Below, in pieces: positions 1 to 5,808 of a stretch of DNA of 5,839 bases (its first letter is position 1; every line of letters starts with the position of its first letter). The stretch comes from JAJXWB01 sp039808645 (lineage in GTDB: Bacteria > Pseudomonadota > Alphaproteobacteria > Rhizobiales > Beijerinckiaceae), in NCBI GenBank assembly GCA_039808645.1, contig JBDHTL010000193.1, forward strand, positions 1 to 5,839, given 5' to 3'. The position numbers and the translations under genes are program-made. The notes under the pieces were generated by a model. The model had not been told where the DNA came from. It searched no databases and saw nothing but the letters and a program-made list of their open reading frames with translations.

Positions 1-347
1 TGCGTGCGCGCCGCCTGTTCGATCCCCTGGCCGACGCGATGCTGCACGGCGTCGAGACGTTCGGAGACGAGGCGGGCGAGATCGGATTGCCGTGAGCCCA
101 GGACCTCCGCGACTGTCTGCATCCGGCCTGCGAGTTCCGCCGAAGCGCGGTTCAACTCGGCCATCTTGTCGTCCATCTCGCGCTGGCGCTCGGCGGCGAC
201 GGCTGCGTCCGACACGCGCGTGCGCGACGTGCGGATCAGGATGATCGACACGACGACCAGCAGCAGCAGCGCCGTAGCGCCGCCGACGAGCAGAACGTCG
301 AGCAGGCGCACGGGATTGCCGGCGAGAACGAAGAGAATCCGGTCCAT
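1..347 (-). CDS. rmuC: RmuC family DNA recombination protein, N-terminal part (runs off the left edge)
   Basis: The minus-strand frame is open from an ATG at 347 to the window edge, giving 115 residues with no stop. Residues 1-15 are a short lead. Residues about 16-39 are a strongly hydrophobic stretch (LLDVLLVGGATALLLLVVV then SIILI), read as one N-terminal membrane anchor, followed by the basic RTSRTR. From about residue 50 the chain is charged and helical and probably forms a coiled coil. The segment RMQTVAEVLGSRQSDLARLV (75-94), followed by SERLDAVQHRVGQ, matches my memory of alphaproteobacterial RmuC, in which a predicted nuclease-fold domain follows the coiled coil; that domain lies outside the window. 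In E. coli, rmuC affects recombination between inverted repeats, but its biochemical role is poorly defined. The start fits the anchor; upstream AGGGA (350-354) is rather close to it. The gene is divergent from korA. Confidence 0.8.
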   Translation of the reverse strand, partial: MDRILFVLAGNPVRLLDVLLVGGATALLLLVVVSIILIRTSRTRVSDAAVAAERQREMDDKMAELNRASAELAGRMQTVAEVLGSRQSDLARLVSERLDAVQHRVGQGIEQAART

Positions 348-365
348 CGTCCCTGCCTAGCACGA

Positions 366-383
366 TTCGCGCGCCCGCGCGAA
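366..383. repeat. Perfect GC-rich inverted repeat in the rmuC/korA divergent spacer
   Basis: TTCGCGCG (366-373) and CGCGCGAA (376-383) are perfect reverse complements separated by two bases. The repeat begins 19 bases upstream of the rmuC start and ends 95 bases before the korA start. It could be an operator for either gene or a hairpin in the rmuC leader. The base composition is extreme, so a chance palindrome in GC-rich DNA is also possible. The repeat itself is seen directly; any function is inference. Confidence 0.4.
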
Positions 384-467
384 CGAATGGGGAACATGGT
401 GTGGGATTGATCTGGAATCAGGCGGGACACATTCGGAATTTGGCATGGGTCCTCCGACACCGAGGAC

Positions 468-472
468 GGAAG
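468..472 (+). promoter_or_regulatory. Ribosome-binding site that fixes the korA start
   Basis: GGAAG lies six bases upstream of the ATG at 479, and GAGGA lies just before it (462-466). The longer in-frame reading from a GTG at 401 adds 26 residues with no resemblance to the family N-terminus. The ATG at 479 places the Rossmann-like glycine motif at residues 10-16, where this family usually has it. Confidence 0.6.
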
Positions 473-478
473 ACCTTC

Positions 479-2176
479 ATGCGGGACTCCATTTCAATTG
501 TATTCGCCGGCTCCGGCGGGGCGGGCGCGATCACGGCGGGGAGCGCCTTTCTGCAGGCGGCGGCGCGCGCCGGCTATTACGGGCTGATGACCAAGCTCTC
601 CGGCGCGCAGGTGCGCGGCGGCGAGGCGGCGGCGCTGGTCGAGATCGGCGTCGCGCCGCTCGACGCGCAACCCGACCGCTACGACGTGCTGATCGCGCTC
701 GACTGGGACAATGTCGGCAAGTTCGCGCCGGAACTGCCGATGGACGCCGCGAGCATCGTTCTGGCAGATCCCGCCGCCGGCAAGCCGGCCGAGGCCATCG
801 TCGCGACCGGCGCGCGCATGGTCGATTTTCCGCTCTCCAAACTCGCCGCCGACGTGAAGGGGCGCGGCAACATGGTCGCGCTCGGCGCGGCCGCGGCGCT
901 CGCAGGCTTCGACGCCAGCGCGGTGGAGCAGTCGATTCGCGCGCTGATCGGCGCCAAGGGCGAGGCGGCCATCGTATCGAGCCTTGTGGCGATAGCGGCG
1001 GGCGCGGCGGCGGCGCGGGGAATCGAAAGCGACATCGCGCTCAAGCCCGGCCATCCCGGCCGGCGCTGGTTCGGCAGCGGCAACGAGGCGATCGGCCTCG
1101 GCGCCTTGCGCGGCGGCGTGCGTTTCGTCGCCGCCTATCCGATCACGCCGGCCACCGAGATCACCGAATGGCTGGCGCCGCGCATGAAGGCGGTCGGCGG
1201 CCGCGCCATGCTGGCCGAAGACGAGATCGCCGCGATCAACATGGCGGTCGGCGCGAGCTTCGGCGGCGCGCCGTCTCTCACCGTCACCTCGGGTCCCGGC
1301 CTGTCGCTCAAGGTCGAAACCATCGGCCTCGCCATCTCGGCGGAGATACCGCTGGTGATCGTCGACGTCATGCGCGTCGGGCCGTCCACGGGCATTCCGA
1401 CCAAGAGCGACCAGGGCGATCTCGATCTCGCGCTTTACGGCACGCACGGCGACGCGCCGCGCATCGTGCTCGCGCCCATGTCGATCGCCGATTGCGCGCT
1501 GACGACCGAGCGCGCCGTGCATCTGGCGGAAGCCCTGCAGACGCCGGTCTTCGTCCTCTCCGATCAGTCGCTCGGACAGACGCAGACGATCATCGACGAG
1601 CCGACGGAGCGCGCCGAGCCTATGGCGCGCGTGATGGCGAGCGACAGGACAGGCGCCGATTTCCGCCGCTACCAGCCGACGCCGGACAATGTCTCGCCCA
1701 TGCCGGCGCCGGGCGCCGAAGGCCGGCAATGGGTGGCCGAGGGCCTGAGCCACGACGAGTTCGGCCATCCCTCAAACGCCGCGCGCTTCCATGTCGCGGG
1801 CCTGAACAAGCGCCGCGACAAGCTGGAGGCCTTCGATTACGGCGATATCTGGGGCGAGGTTTCGGGCGAGGGCGACACGGTCGTCATCGCCTTCGGATCG
1901 AGCGTCGGCCCGGTGAAGGAGGCCGCGCGCCGCCTGCGCGACAGCGGCGTCGCGATCAGGGTCGTCGGCCTTCGCCTGCTCGCGCCGATCCCGAAGAAAC
2001 AGATCGCCGCGGCGATCGCCGGCGCGCGCCGCGTGATCGTGGTCGAGCAGAATCACACCGGCCAGCTCTATCGCCATCTGCTCGGCGCGAAAGCCCTGCC
2101 GCAAGAGGCCGAGAGCCTCGCGCGCCCCGGCCCCGCTCCCTTCCGCCCCGGCGAAATCGCCGCCCATATCGTTTGA
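479..2176 (+). CDS. korA: 2-oxoacid:acceptor oxidoreductase, fused gamma/alpha subunit (KorA type)
   Basis: This 565-residue protein is the large subunit of a cytoplasmic, CoA-dependent 2-oxoacid:ferredoxin oxidoreductase. With KorB it would convert a 2-oxoacid, CoA and oxidised ferredoxin to acyl-CoA, CO2 and reduced ferredoxin. Domains in order: a gamma domain (about 1-185) with FAGSGGAGA at 9-17 and LSGAQVRGGEA at 40-50; then an alpha, pyrimidine-binding domain (about 198-400) with GNEAIGLGAL (201-210), the hallmark YPITPATE (220-227), TSGPGLSLK (270-278) and VDVMRVGPSTGIPTK (295-309); then a C-terminal transketolase-like domain (about 465-565) with VVEQNHTGQL at 521-530. Length and domain order fit two-subunit enzymes. 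The segment I recall as usually DVQRGGPSTG reads DVMRVGPSTG here; the arginine is kept. Substrate is inferred, with 2-oxoglutarate most likely; pyruvate or another 2-oxoacid cannot be excluded. korB follows after seven bases, so this is an operon. Confidence 0.9.
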   Translation: MRDSISIVFAGSGGAGAITAGSAFLQAAARAGYYGLMTKLSGAQVRGGEAAALVEIGVAPLDAQPDRYDVLIALDWDNVGKFAPELPMDAASIVLADPAAGKPAEAIVATGARMVDFPLSKLAADVKGRGNMVALGAAAALAGFDASAVEQSIRALIGAKGEAAIVSSLVAIAAGAAAARGIESDIALKPGHPGRRWFGSGNEAIGLGALRGGVRFVAAYPITPATEITEWLAPRMKAVGGRAMLAEDEIAAINMAVGASFGGAPSLTVTSGPGLSLKVETIGLAISAEIPLVIVDVMRVGPSTGIPTKSDQGDLDLALYGTHGDAPRIVLAPMSIADCALTTERAVHLAEALQTPVFVLSDQSLGQTQTIIDEPTERAEPMARVMASDRTGADFRRYQPTPDNVSPMPAPGAEGRQWVAEGLSHDEFGHPSNAARFHVAGLNKRRDKLEAFDYGDIWGEVSGEGDTVVIAFGSSVGPVKEAARRLRDSGVAIRVVGLRLLAPIPKKQIAAAIAGARRVIVVEQNHTGQLYRHLLGAKALPQEAESLARPGPAPFRPGEIAAHIV

Positions 2177-2178
2177 GG
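2175..2178 (+). promoter_or_regulatory. korB ribosome-binding site overlapping the korA stop
   Basis: GAGG (2175-2178) shares its first two bases with the korA TGA stop (2174-2176) and sits five bases before the korB ATG at 2184. Overlap of stop and ribosome-binding site suggests translational coupling, which would help keep the two subunits in equal amounts. Confidence 0.55.
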
Positions 2179-2183
2179 CCGAC

Positions 2184-3047
2184 ATGGACCTTTCCGCGCA
2201 TGAAACGACGGCCTGCAGCCGCCCCGACCTGACGCTCAAGGATTTCAAATCCGGCGTGGAGCCGATCTGGTGTGCCGGCTGCGGCGATTTCGGCGTGCTG
2301 CAATCCCTGCAGCGCGCGCTCGCCGCCAACGGCCGCCCGCCGCACGAAGTGGCGCTTGTGTCGGGCATCGGCTGCTCATCGCGCCTGCCTGCCTATACCA
2401 GCGCCTATGGTTTTCACGGCGTGCACGGCCGTGCGCTGCCGGTTGCGACGGGGTTGAAGCTCGCGCGTCCCGAACTCGAGGTCGTCGTGGTCGGCGGCGA
2501 CGGCGACGGCTATTCGATCGGCGGCAATCATTTCATGCACGCCTGCCGCCGCAACGTGAACCTCACCTATATCGTCATGGACAATCGCGTCTACGGCATG
2601 ACCAAGGGCCAGCCCTCGCCGACGACGGAGCCCGATTGGGACAGCGACATCGCGCCGGGCGGCGTGGGCGTCAGTCCGTTTTCGCCCGTGGCGATCGCGC
2701 TCGCCGCCGGCGCCAATTTCGTCGCGCGCGGTTTCGCGCTGGACGTCAAGCCGCTCGCCGAGATTCTGGTCGCGGCGATGAAGCATCCGGGCTTCAGCTT
2801 CGTGGAAGTGCTGTCGCCCTGCATCACTTTCCGGCCCGAGCAGATGGAATGGAAGAAAGCGATCGAGCGCAACGCGCTGCGGCCGACGTCGGACCGCAAG
2901 GCGGCGATGGCCGCCGTGCTCGGCGCGAATGAAATGATGAGCGGGATCATTTTCGCGGGCGACCGGCCCGCCTATGCGGAGACGTTGCCGACTGCGGAAG
3001 GGCTGGCGGAGATCGAGAACGAATTCATCCTCGATCCGGCGGCGTGA
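2184..3047 (+). CDS. korB: 2-oxoacid:acceptor oxidoreductase, thiamine-diphosphate and Fe-S beta subunit (KorB type)
   Basis: This 287-residue protein is the catalytic beta partner of KorA; it binds thiamine diphosphate and one [4Fe-4S] cluster that passes electrons to ferredoxin. WCAGCGDFG (29-37) supplies C30 and C33, GIGCSS (61-66) supplies C64, and LSPCITF (210-216) supplies C213. This is the four-cysteine pattern known for two-subunit enzymes such as that of Sulfolobus. The thiamine-diphosphate/Mg motif is GGDGDGYSIGGNH (104-116) with the distal N of VMDN at 134, followed by YGMTKGQPSPT (137-147), which is typical of KorB. H79 and H81 in GFHGVHGRALP lie near the expected cofactor region. 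All hallmark residues are present, so the enzyme looks intact. It follows korA by seven bases. No ferredoxin or delta-subunit gene follows; the next gene is convergent. The specific 2-oxoacid cannot be read from sequence. Confidence 0.9.
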   Translation: MDLSAHETTACSRPDLTLKDFKSGVEPIWCAGCGDFGVLQSLQRALAANGRPPHEVALVSGIGCSSRLPAYTSAYGFHGVHGRALPVATGLKLARPELEVVVVGGDGDGYSIGGNHFMHACRRNVNLTYIVMDNRVYGMTKGQPSPTTEPDWDSDIAPGGVGVSPFSPVAIALAAGANFVARGFALDVKPLAEILVAAMKHPGFSFVEVLSPCITFRPEQMEWKKAIERNALRPTSDRKAAMAAVLGANEMMSGIIFAGDRPAYAETLPTAEGLAEIENEFILDPAA

Positions 3048-3059
3048 GAAACGCCCGCC

Positions 3060-3155
3060 TGTCATTCCCGACGCTTGCGCAAGCCAAGCGTCGGGAATCC
3101 AGCCTGATACGACGGAACGTCCGTCTACTGGATCCCCGCTTTCGCGGGGATTACA
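3060..3155. repeat. Composite palindromic repeat with three hairpins between convergent genes
   Basis: Three perfect stems lie in about 95 bases. The first is 14 bp (3064-3077 with 3085-3098, 7-base loop) and reads ATTCCCGACGCTTG on its left arm. The second is GACGGA/TCCGTC (3111-3116 with 3120-3125, 3-base loop). The third is ATCCCCGC/GCGGGGAT (3132-3139 with 3144-3151, TTTC loop). The outer ends TGTCATTCCC and GGGGATTACA, and the inner flanks GGGAATCCAG and CTGGATCCCC, are also near-complementary, so the whole element can fold as one cruciform. It resembles the dispersed 'CATTCCCG...CGGGAATCCAG' palindromes common between genes in proteobacteria. It fills the gap between korB and the minus-strand binding-protein gene. 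No U-run follows any stem, so it is not a canonical terminator, but it may block transcription or protect 3' ends from both sides. Confidence 0.75.
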
Positions 3156-3177
3156 GCGACTGCAAGGCGCACGACCG

Positions 3178-4398
3178 TCAATTCGTCGCCTTGAACGTGT
3201 CGGTCATGATCTCGCCGAACAGCTGCCAGCGTTCGCCGTTGAACTTCATCAACTGGAACTGCTTGTTGATGCGATAGTCGTCAGGGCTGGTCGAGGCCGA
3301 CATGCCGGGCAGCGAGAGATCGGCCACGTAGTTCTTGATGTTGGTGGCCTGCTTCATCACGTTGGCGCGCGTCAGGTCGTCGCCGCACATCTTGAGGATG
3401 TGCACCATCAGCTGCGCGGCGCCGTAACCATAGCTCGACAGCGTGTTGTTGGGGTCCATGTCGGCCCCGTACTTGGCCATGAAAGCCTTGTACTTCTTCA
3501 TGCCTTCGTCGTTCGCCCATTGCGGGTCGAGCGGGTCCTTGCCGTAGTTGACGGAGATCGTGTCCTTGGAATTCTCGGGGCCCGCGGGAATCATCACGGA
3601 GGCGACCGGCGTCGAATTGATGTTGAGCAGGTGCACCGGCTTCCAGCCGAGTTCCGCCGCCTTCTTCATCGACTGCGCCGCGAATTTCGGCGTGGAGACG
3701 TTGAAGAAGAGATCGGCGCCCGAGCCCTTCAGCTTCACCATCTGCGAGTCGACGGTGGGGTCGCTGACCTCGTAGGTCGCTTCGGCGACGATCATGCTGG
3801 CGGCCTTGGCGCCCAGCGCATCCTTGAAGCCCTTGACGTAATCCTTCCCGAAGTCGTCGTTCTGCATGAGAATGCCGATCTTCGCGTTCGGATATTGCTT
3901 GAGCACGAGCTGCGCGTAGATGTGGCCTTCCGACTGGTAATTCGGGTTGTAGGCCATCGTCCACGGGAAGGTCTTCGGGTCCGTGAAGCGCGTCGCGCCC
4001 GAGGACACGAGGAGCTGCGGAATCTTCTTGTCGTTCAGGTATTTCTGAACGGCGGCCTGCGCCGGCGTGCCGAGACCCTGGAACAGCAGCAGCACTTCGT
4101 CGCTTTCCACCAGCTTGCGCGTCTGCTCGACGGTCTTGGGCGGATTGTAGGCGTCGTCATACGAAATGAAATTGATCTTGCGGCCATTCACGCCGCCCTG
4201 TTCGTTGATCATCTTGAAATAGGCGGCCTGCGTCTTGCCGACGAGGCCGTAAGCCGAGGCCGGGCCGCTGTAGGGATTGGTGTGGCCGATCTTGATCTCG
4301 GTGTCGCTGGCGCCGGTGTCGTATTTTTTCTGCGCATAGGCGGGGGTGGCCAGCAAGGCGCCGAGCGCGAGGCCTGCCGCCCATTTCAATATCGTCAT
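3178..4398 (-). CDS. ABC transporter substrate-binding protein, branched-chain amino acid/aromatic-acid type (downstream copy)
   Basis: The 406-residue product is an exported type I periplasmic binding protein (Peripla_BP_6, LivJ/LivK-like) that would deliver a ligand to an ABC importer. A signal peptide covers residues 1-22 (short N-region with K5, core AAGLALGALLA, cut after AYA before QKKYD). There is no lipobox cysteine, so it should be soluble in the periplasm. The first lobe starts at TEIKIGHTNPYSGPASAYG (33-51); INEQGGVNGRKI (64-75), the DDAYNP loop (81-86), GATRFTDP (134-141) and QNDDFGKDYVKG (179-190) follow in family order. The start is fixed by an ideal AAGGAGG eight bases upstream and by the signal peptide. 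The frame stays open far upstream inside the neighbouring gene, but that reading has no family similarity. No permease or ATPase gene is in view, so the ligand is unknown; relatives bind amino acids or aromatic acids. Confidence 0.88.
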   Translation of the reverse strand: MTILKWAAGLALGALLATPAYAQKKYDTGASDTEIKIGHTNPYSGPASAYGLVGKTQAAYFKMINEQGGVNGRKINFISYDDAYNPPKTVEQTRKLVESDEVLLLFQGLGTPAQAAVQKYLNDKKIPQLLVSSGATRFTDPKTFPWTMAYNPNYQSEGHIYAQLVLKQYPNAKIGILMQNDDFGKDYVKGFKDALGAKAASMIVAEATYEVSDPTVDSQMVKLKGSGADLFFNVSTPKFAAQSMKKAAELGWKPVHLLNINSTPVASVMIPAGPENSKDTISVNYGKDPLDPQWANDEGMKKYKAFMAKYGADMDPNNTLSSYGYGAAQLMVHILKMCGDDLTRANVMKQATNIKNYVADLSLPGMSASTSPDDYRINKQFQLMKFNGERWQLFGEIMTDTFKATN

Positions 4399-4406
4399 TT
4401 TCTCTT

Positions 4407-4413
4407 CCTCCTT
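4407..4413 (-). promoter_or_regulatory. Near-consensus Shine-Dalgarno of the downstream binding-protein gene
   Basis: On the minus strand AAGGAGG lies eight bases before the ATG at 4398, within a purine-rich run. It begins only two bases after the U-run of the terminator just upstream. This is the strongest ribosome-binding site in the window and suggests high translation of any message that passes the terminator. Confidence 0.75.
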
Positions 4414-4415
4414 CG

Positions 4416-4443
4416 AAAAAAGACCGGCGCCGAAGCGCCGGTC
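4416..4443 (-). terminator. Intrinsic terminator between the two binding-protein genes
   Basis: Read on the minus strand, GACCGGCGC and GCGCCGGTC pair perfectly (9 bp, plus-strand 4435-4443 with 4422-4430) around a UUCG tetraloop, followed directly by six U (4421-4416). This is a textbook Rho-independent terminator acting on transcripts from the gene at 4467-5684, whose stop lies 23 bases before the stem. No U-run follows on the plus strand, so it works in one direction. The C-stem-UUCG-stem-G form is an exceptionally stable tetraloop. It may stop most transcripts, stabilise the 3' end of the upstream message, or allow partial read-through to the next gene. Confidence 0.85.
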
Positions 4444-4466
4444 GAATGCAGTCCTTGCGACCTGGC

Positions 4467-5684
4467 TTATTGCGTCTGGAACGTGTCCGTCATGATCGGT
4501 CCGAACAGCACCCAGCGCTTGCCGTCGAACTTCATCATCTGGAACTGCTTGTTGATGCGGTAATCGTCCTTGGTTTCCGTGACCATGCCCGGCAGGCCGA
4601 GATCGGCGACATAATTCTTGATGTTGGTCGCCTGCTTCATGATGTTGGCGCGCGTGAGATCGTCGCCGCACTGCTTGAGGATGTGCACCAGCAGCGCTGC
4701 CGTCGAATAGCCGTAGGTGGAGATGCCGCTGTTGGGATCCTCGGCGGGCGCATACTTGGCCATGAAGGCCTTGTATTTTTTCATGCCCTCGTCGTTGTCC
4801 CATTGCGGGTCGAGCGGGTCCTTGCCGTAATTGACCGAGATGATGTCCTTGGCGTTGTCGAGCCCGGCAGGCACCAGCGTCTGGCTGACCGGCGTGGCGT
4901 TGATGTCGAGGATGTGCACCGGCTTCCAGCCGAGCTCGGCGGCTTTCTTGATCGCCTGCGCGCCGAATTTCGGCGTGGTGATATTGTAGAAGAGATCGGC
5001 GCCCGAATTCTTCAGCTTCACCATCTGCGCATCGACGGTGGGGTCGGAGAGTTCGTAAGGCGCCTCGGAGATGACCATCGACGCCTTGGCGCCCAGCGCG
5101 TCCTTCAGGCCCTTGACGTAGTCCTTACCCAGATCGTCGTTCTGGTAGAGAATGCCGATCTTCGCGTTGGGATGGTTCGCCAGGATGTATTGCGCATAGA
5201 TATGCGCCTCCGACTGGTAATTCGGATTGAAGGCGATCGTCCACGGGAAATTCTTCGGATCCGTGAAGCGCGTCGCGCCGGTGGAGGCCAGCAGCTGCGG
5301 GATTTTCTTGTCGTTGAGATATTTCTGCACGGCCGCGTTCGGCGGCGTGCCGATGATCTGGAAGGTGGTCAGGATCTCGTCGCTCTCCACGAGCTTGCGC
5401 ACCTGTTCCACGGTCTTGGGCGGATTGTAGGCGTCATCGTACTGGATCAAATTGATCTTGCGTCCGTTCACGCCGCCCTGTTCGTTGATCATCCTGATGT
5501 AGGCGGCCTGCACTTTGCCGATCGCGCCATAGGCCGACGCCGGTCCCGATAGCGGGATGGTCTGGCCGACCTTGATCTCCGTGTCGGTTGCGCCGGTATC
5601 GTATTTCTTCTGCGCGTACGCGGCGCCCGCAACCGCCAAGCCCGCAGCGAACGCGATCGCGCCCGCAAACCTGAATTGCGTCAT
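4467..5684 (-). CDS. ABC transporter substrate-binding protein, branched-chain amino acid/aromatic-acid type (upstream copy)
   Basis: The 405-residue product is a second Peripla_BP_6 protein and a close paralogue of its downstream neighbour (about 76 percent identity by hand alignment of the mature parts, with two single-residue gaps). The signal peptide is residues 1-24 (R5, core AGAIAFAAGLAVAGA, cut after AYA before QKKYD), with no lipobox. Shared landmarks are TEIKVGQTIPLSGPASAYG (35-53), INEQGGVNGRKI (66-77), GATRFTDP (136-143), QNDDLGKDYVKG (181-192), NYGKDPLDPQW (285-295) and CGDDLTRAN (339-347). Lone C339 is also kept in the paralogue. The start at 5684 is supported by the signal peptide and by GGGAG (5694-5698), nine bases upstream; the open frame continues to 5828, but that extension does not resemble an export signal. 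It is the first gene of the pair and is followed by a terminator after its stop. Ligand unknown. Confidence 0.88.
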   Translation of the reverse strand: MTQFRFAGAIAFAAGLAVAGAAYAQKKYDTGATDTEIKVGQTIPLSGPASAYGAIGKVQAAYIRMINEQGGVNGRKINLIQYDDAYNPPKTVEQVRKLVESDEILTTFQIIGTPPNAAVQKYLNDKKIPQLLASTGATRFTDPKNFPWTIAFNPNYQSEAHIYAQYILANHPNAKIGILYQNDDLGKDYVKGLKDALGAKASMVISEAPYELSDPTVDAQMVKLKNSGADLFYNITTPKFGAQAIKKAAELGWKPVHILDINATPVSQTLVPAGLDNAKDIISVNYGKDPLDPQWDNDEGMKKYKAFMAKYAPAEDPNSGISTYGYSTAALLVHILKQCGDDLTRANIMKQATNIKNYVADLGLPGMVTETKDDYRINKQFQMMKFDGKRWVLFGPIMTDTFQTQ

Positions 5685-5739
5685 GCTTCTCAACTCCCGG
5701 AACGGGCGCGCGATGCTTTGCCGCACGACCTCGGAGGCG

Positions 5740-5768
5740 AGCCTAACCCTATTCGCGCCGGGCGTAAA
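5740..5768 (-). promoter_or_regulatory. Possible sigma-70-type promoter for the binding-protein pair
   Basis: On the minus strand TTTACG (5768-5763) and TAGGCT (5745-5740) are 17 bases apart and would start transcription near 5733, leaving a leader of about 50 bases before the ATG at 5684. The matches to TTGACA and TATAAT are only four and three of six, so this is a weak guess. The rest of 5685-5839 shows no gene. Confidence 0.2.
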
Positions 5769-5792
5769 AGCCTGAAATTCGGGAACGCCTTT

Positions 5793-5808
5793 GCGACGAG
5801 CTCGTTGC
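5793..5808. promoter_or_regulatory. Short dyad upstream of the possible promoter
   Basis: ACGAGCTCGT (5796-5805) is a perfect 10-base palindrome; extended to 16 bases (GCGACGAGCTCGTTGC) it has one mismatched pair. It lies about 25 bases upstream of the candidate -35 element, a position where an activator or repressor could bind. One short palindrome can occur by chance. Confidence 0.2.

Noticed and set aside
4..360. A plus-strand open frame opposite rmuC.
   Set aside because: The product is a serine, arginine and threonine-rich shadow. The minus strand gives a coherent membrane anchor and RmuC-like segment.
441..460. TGGCATG as a sigma-54 -24 element upstream of korA.
   Set aside because: The required GC of the -12 element is absent at the proper spacing.
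401..478. A 26-residue N-terminal extension of KorA from a GTG at 401.
   Set aside because: It has no similarity to the family N-terminus, and the ATG at 479 has a better ribosome-binding site.
494..1768. A 424-codon minus-strand open frame opposite korA.
   Set aside because: Composition is dominated by R, A, D, G and H as expected for a shadow frame; korA carries clear family motifs across the whole span.
445..2232. A 595-codon plus-strand open frame overlapping korA and the start of korB in another frame.
   Set aside because: It is arginine-rich throughout with no recognisable motif, and arises because stop codons are rare in GC-rich off-frames.
3060..3155. The stacked palindromes as a CRISPR array or as a simple intrinsic terminator.
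   Set aside because: There are no regularly spaced direct repeats, and none of the stems is followed by a U-run on either strand.
4399..4803. The downstream binding-protein frame stays open for 135 codons into its neighbour, which could be read as a 541-residue protein or a fusion.
   Set aside because: The extension is arginine-, histidine- and glutamine-rich, typical of an off-frame reading of GC-rich coding DNA. The true start has an ideal Shine-Dalgarno and a signal peptide.
2974..5552. Long plus-strand open frames (529 and 368 codons) opposite the binding-protein genes.
   Set aside because: They are antisense shadows of two well-supported genes: rich in R, V, L, H and D, with no domain I recognise and no ribosome-binding site. 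Their similarity to each other only reflects the duplication on the other strand.
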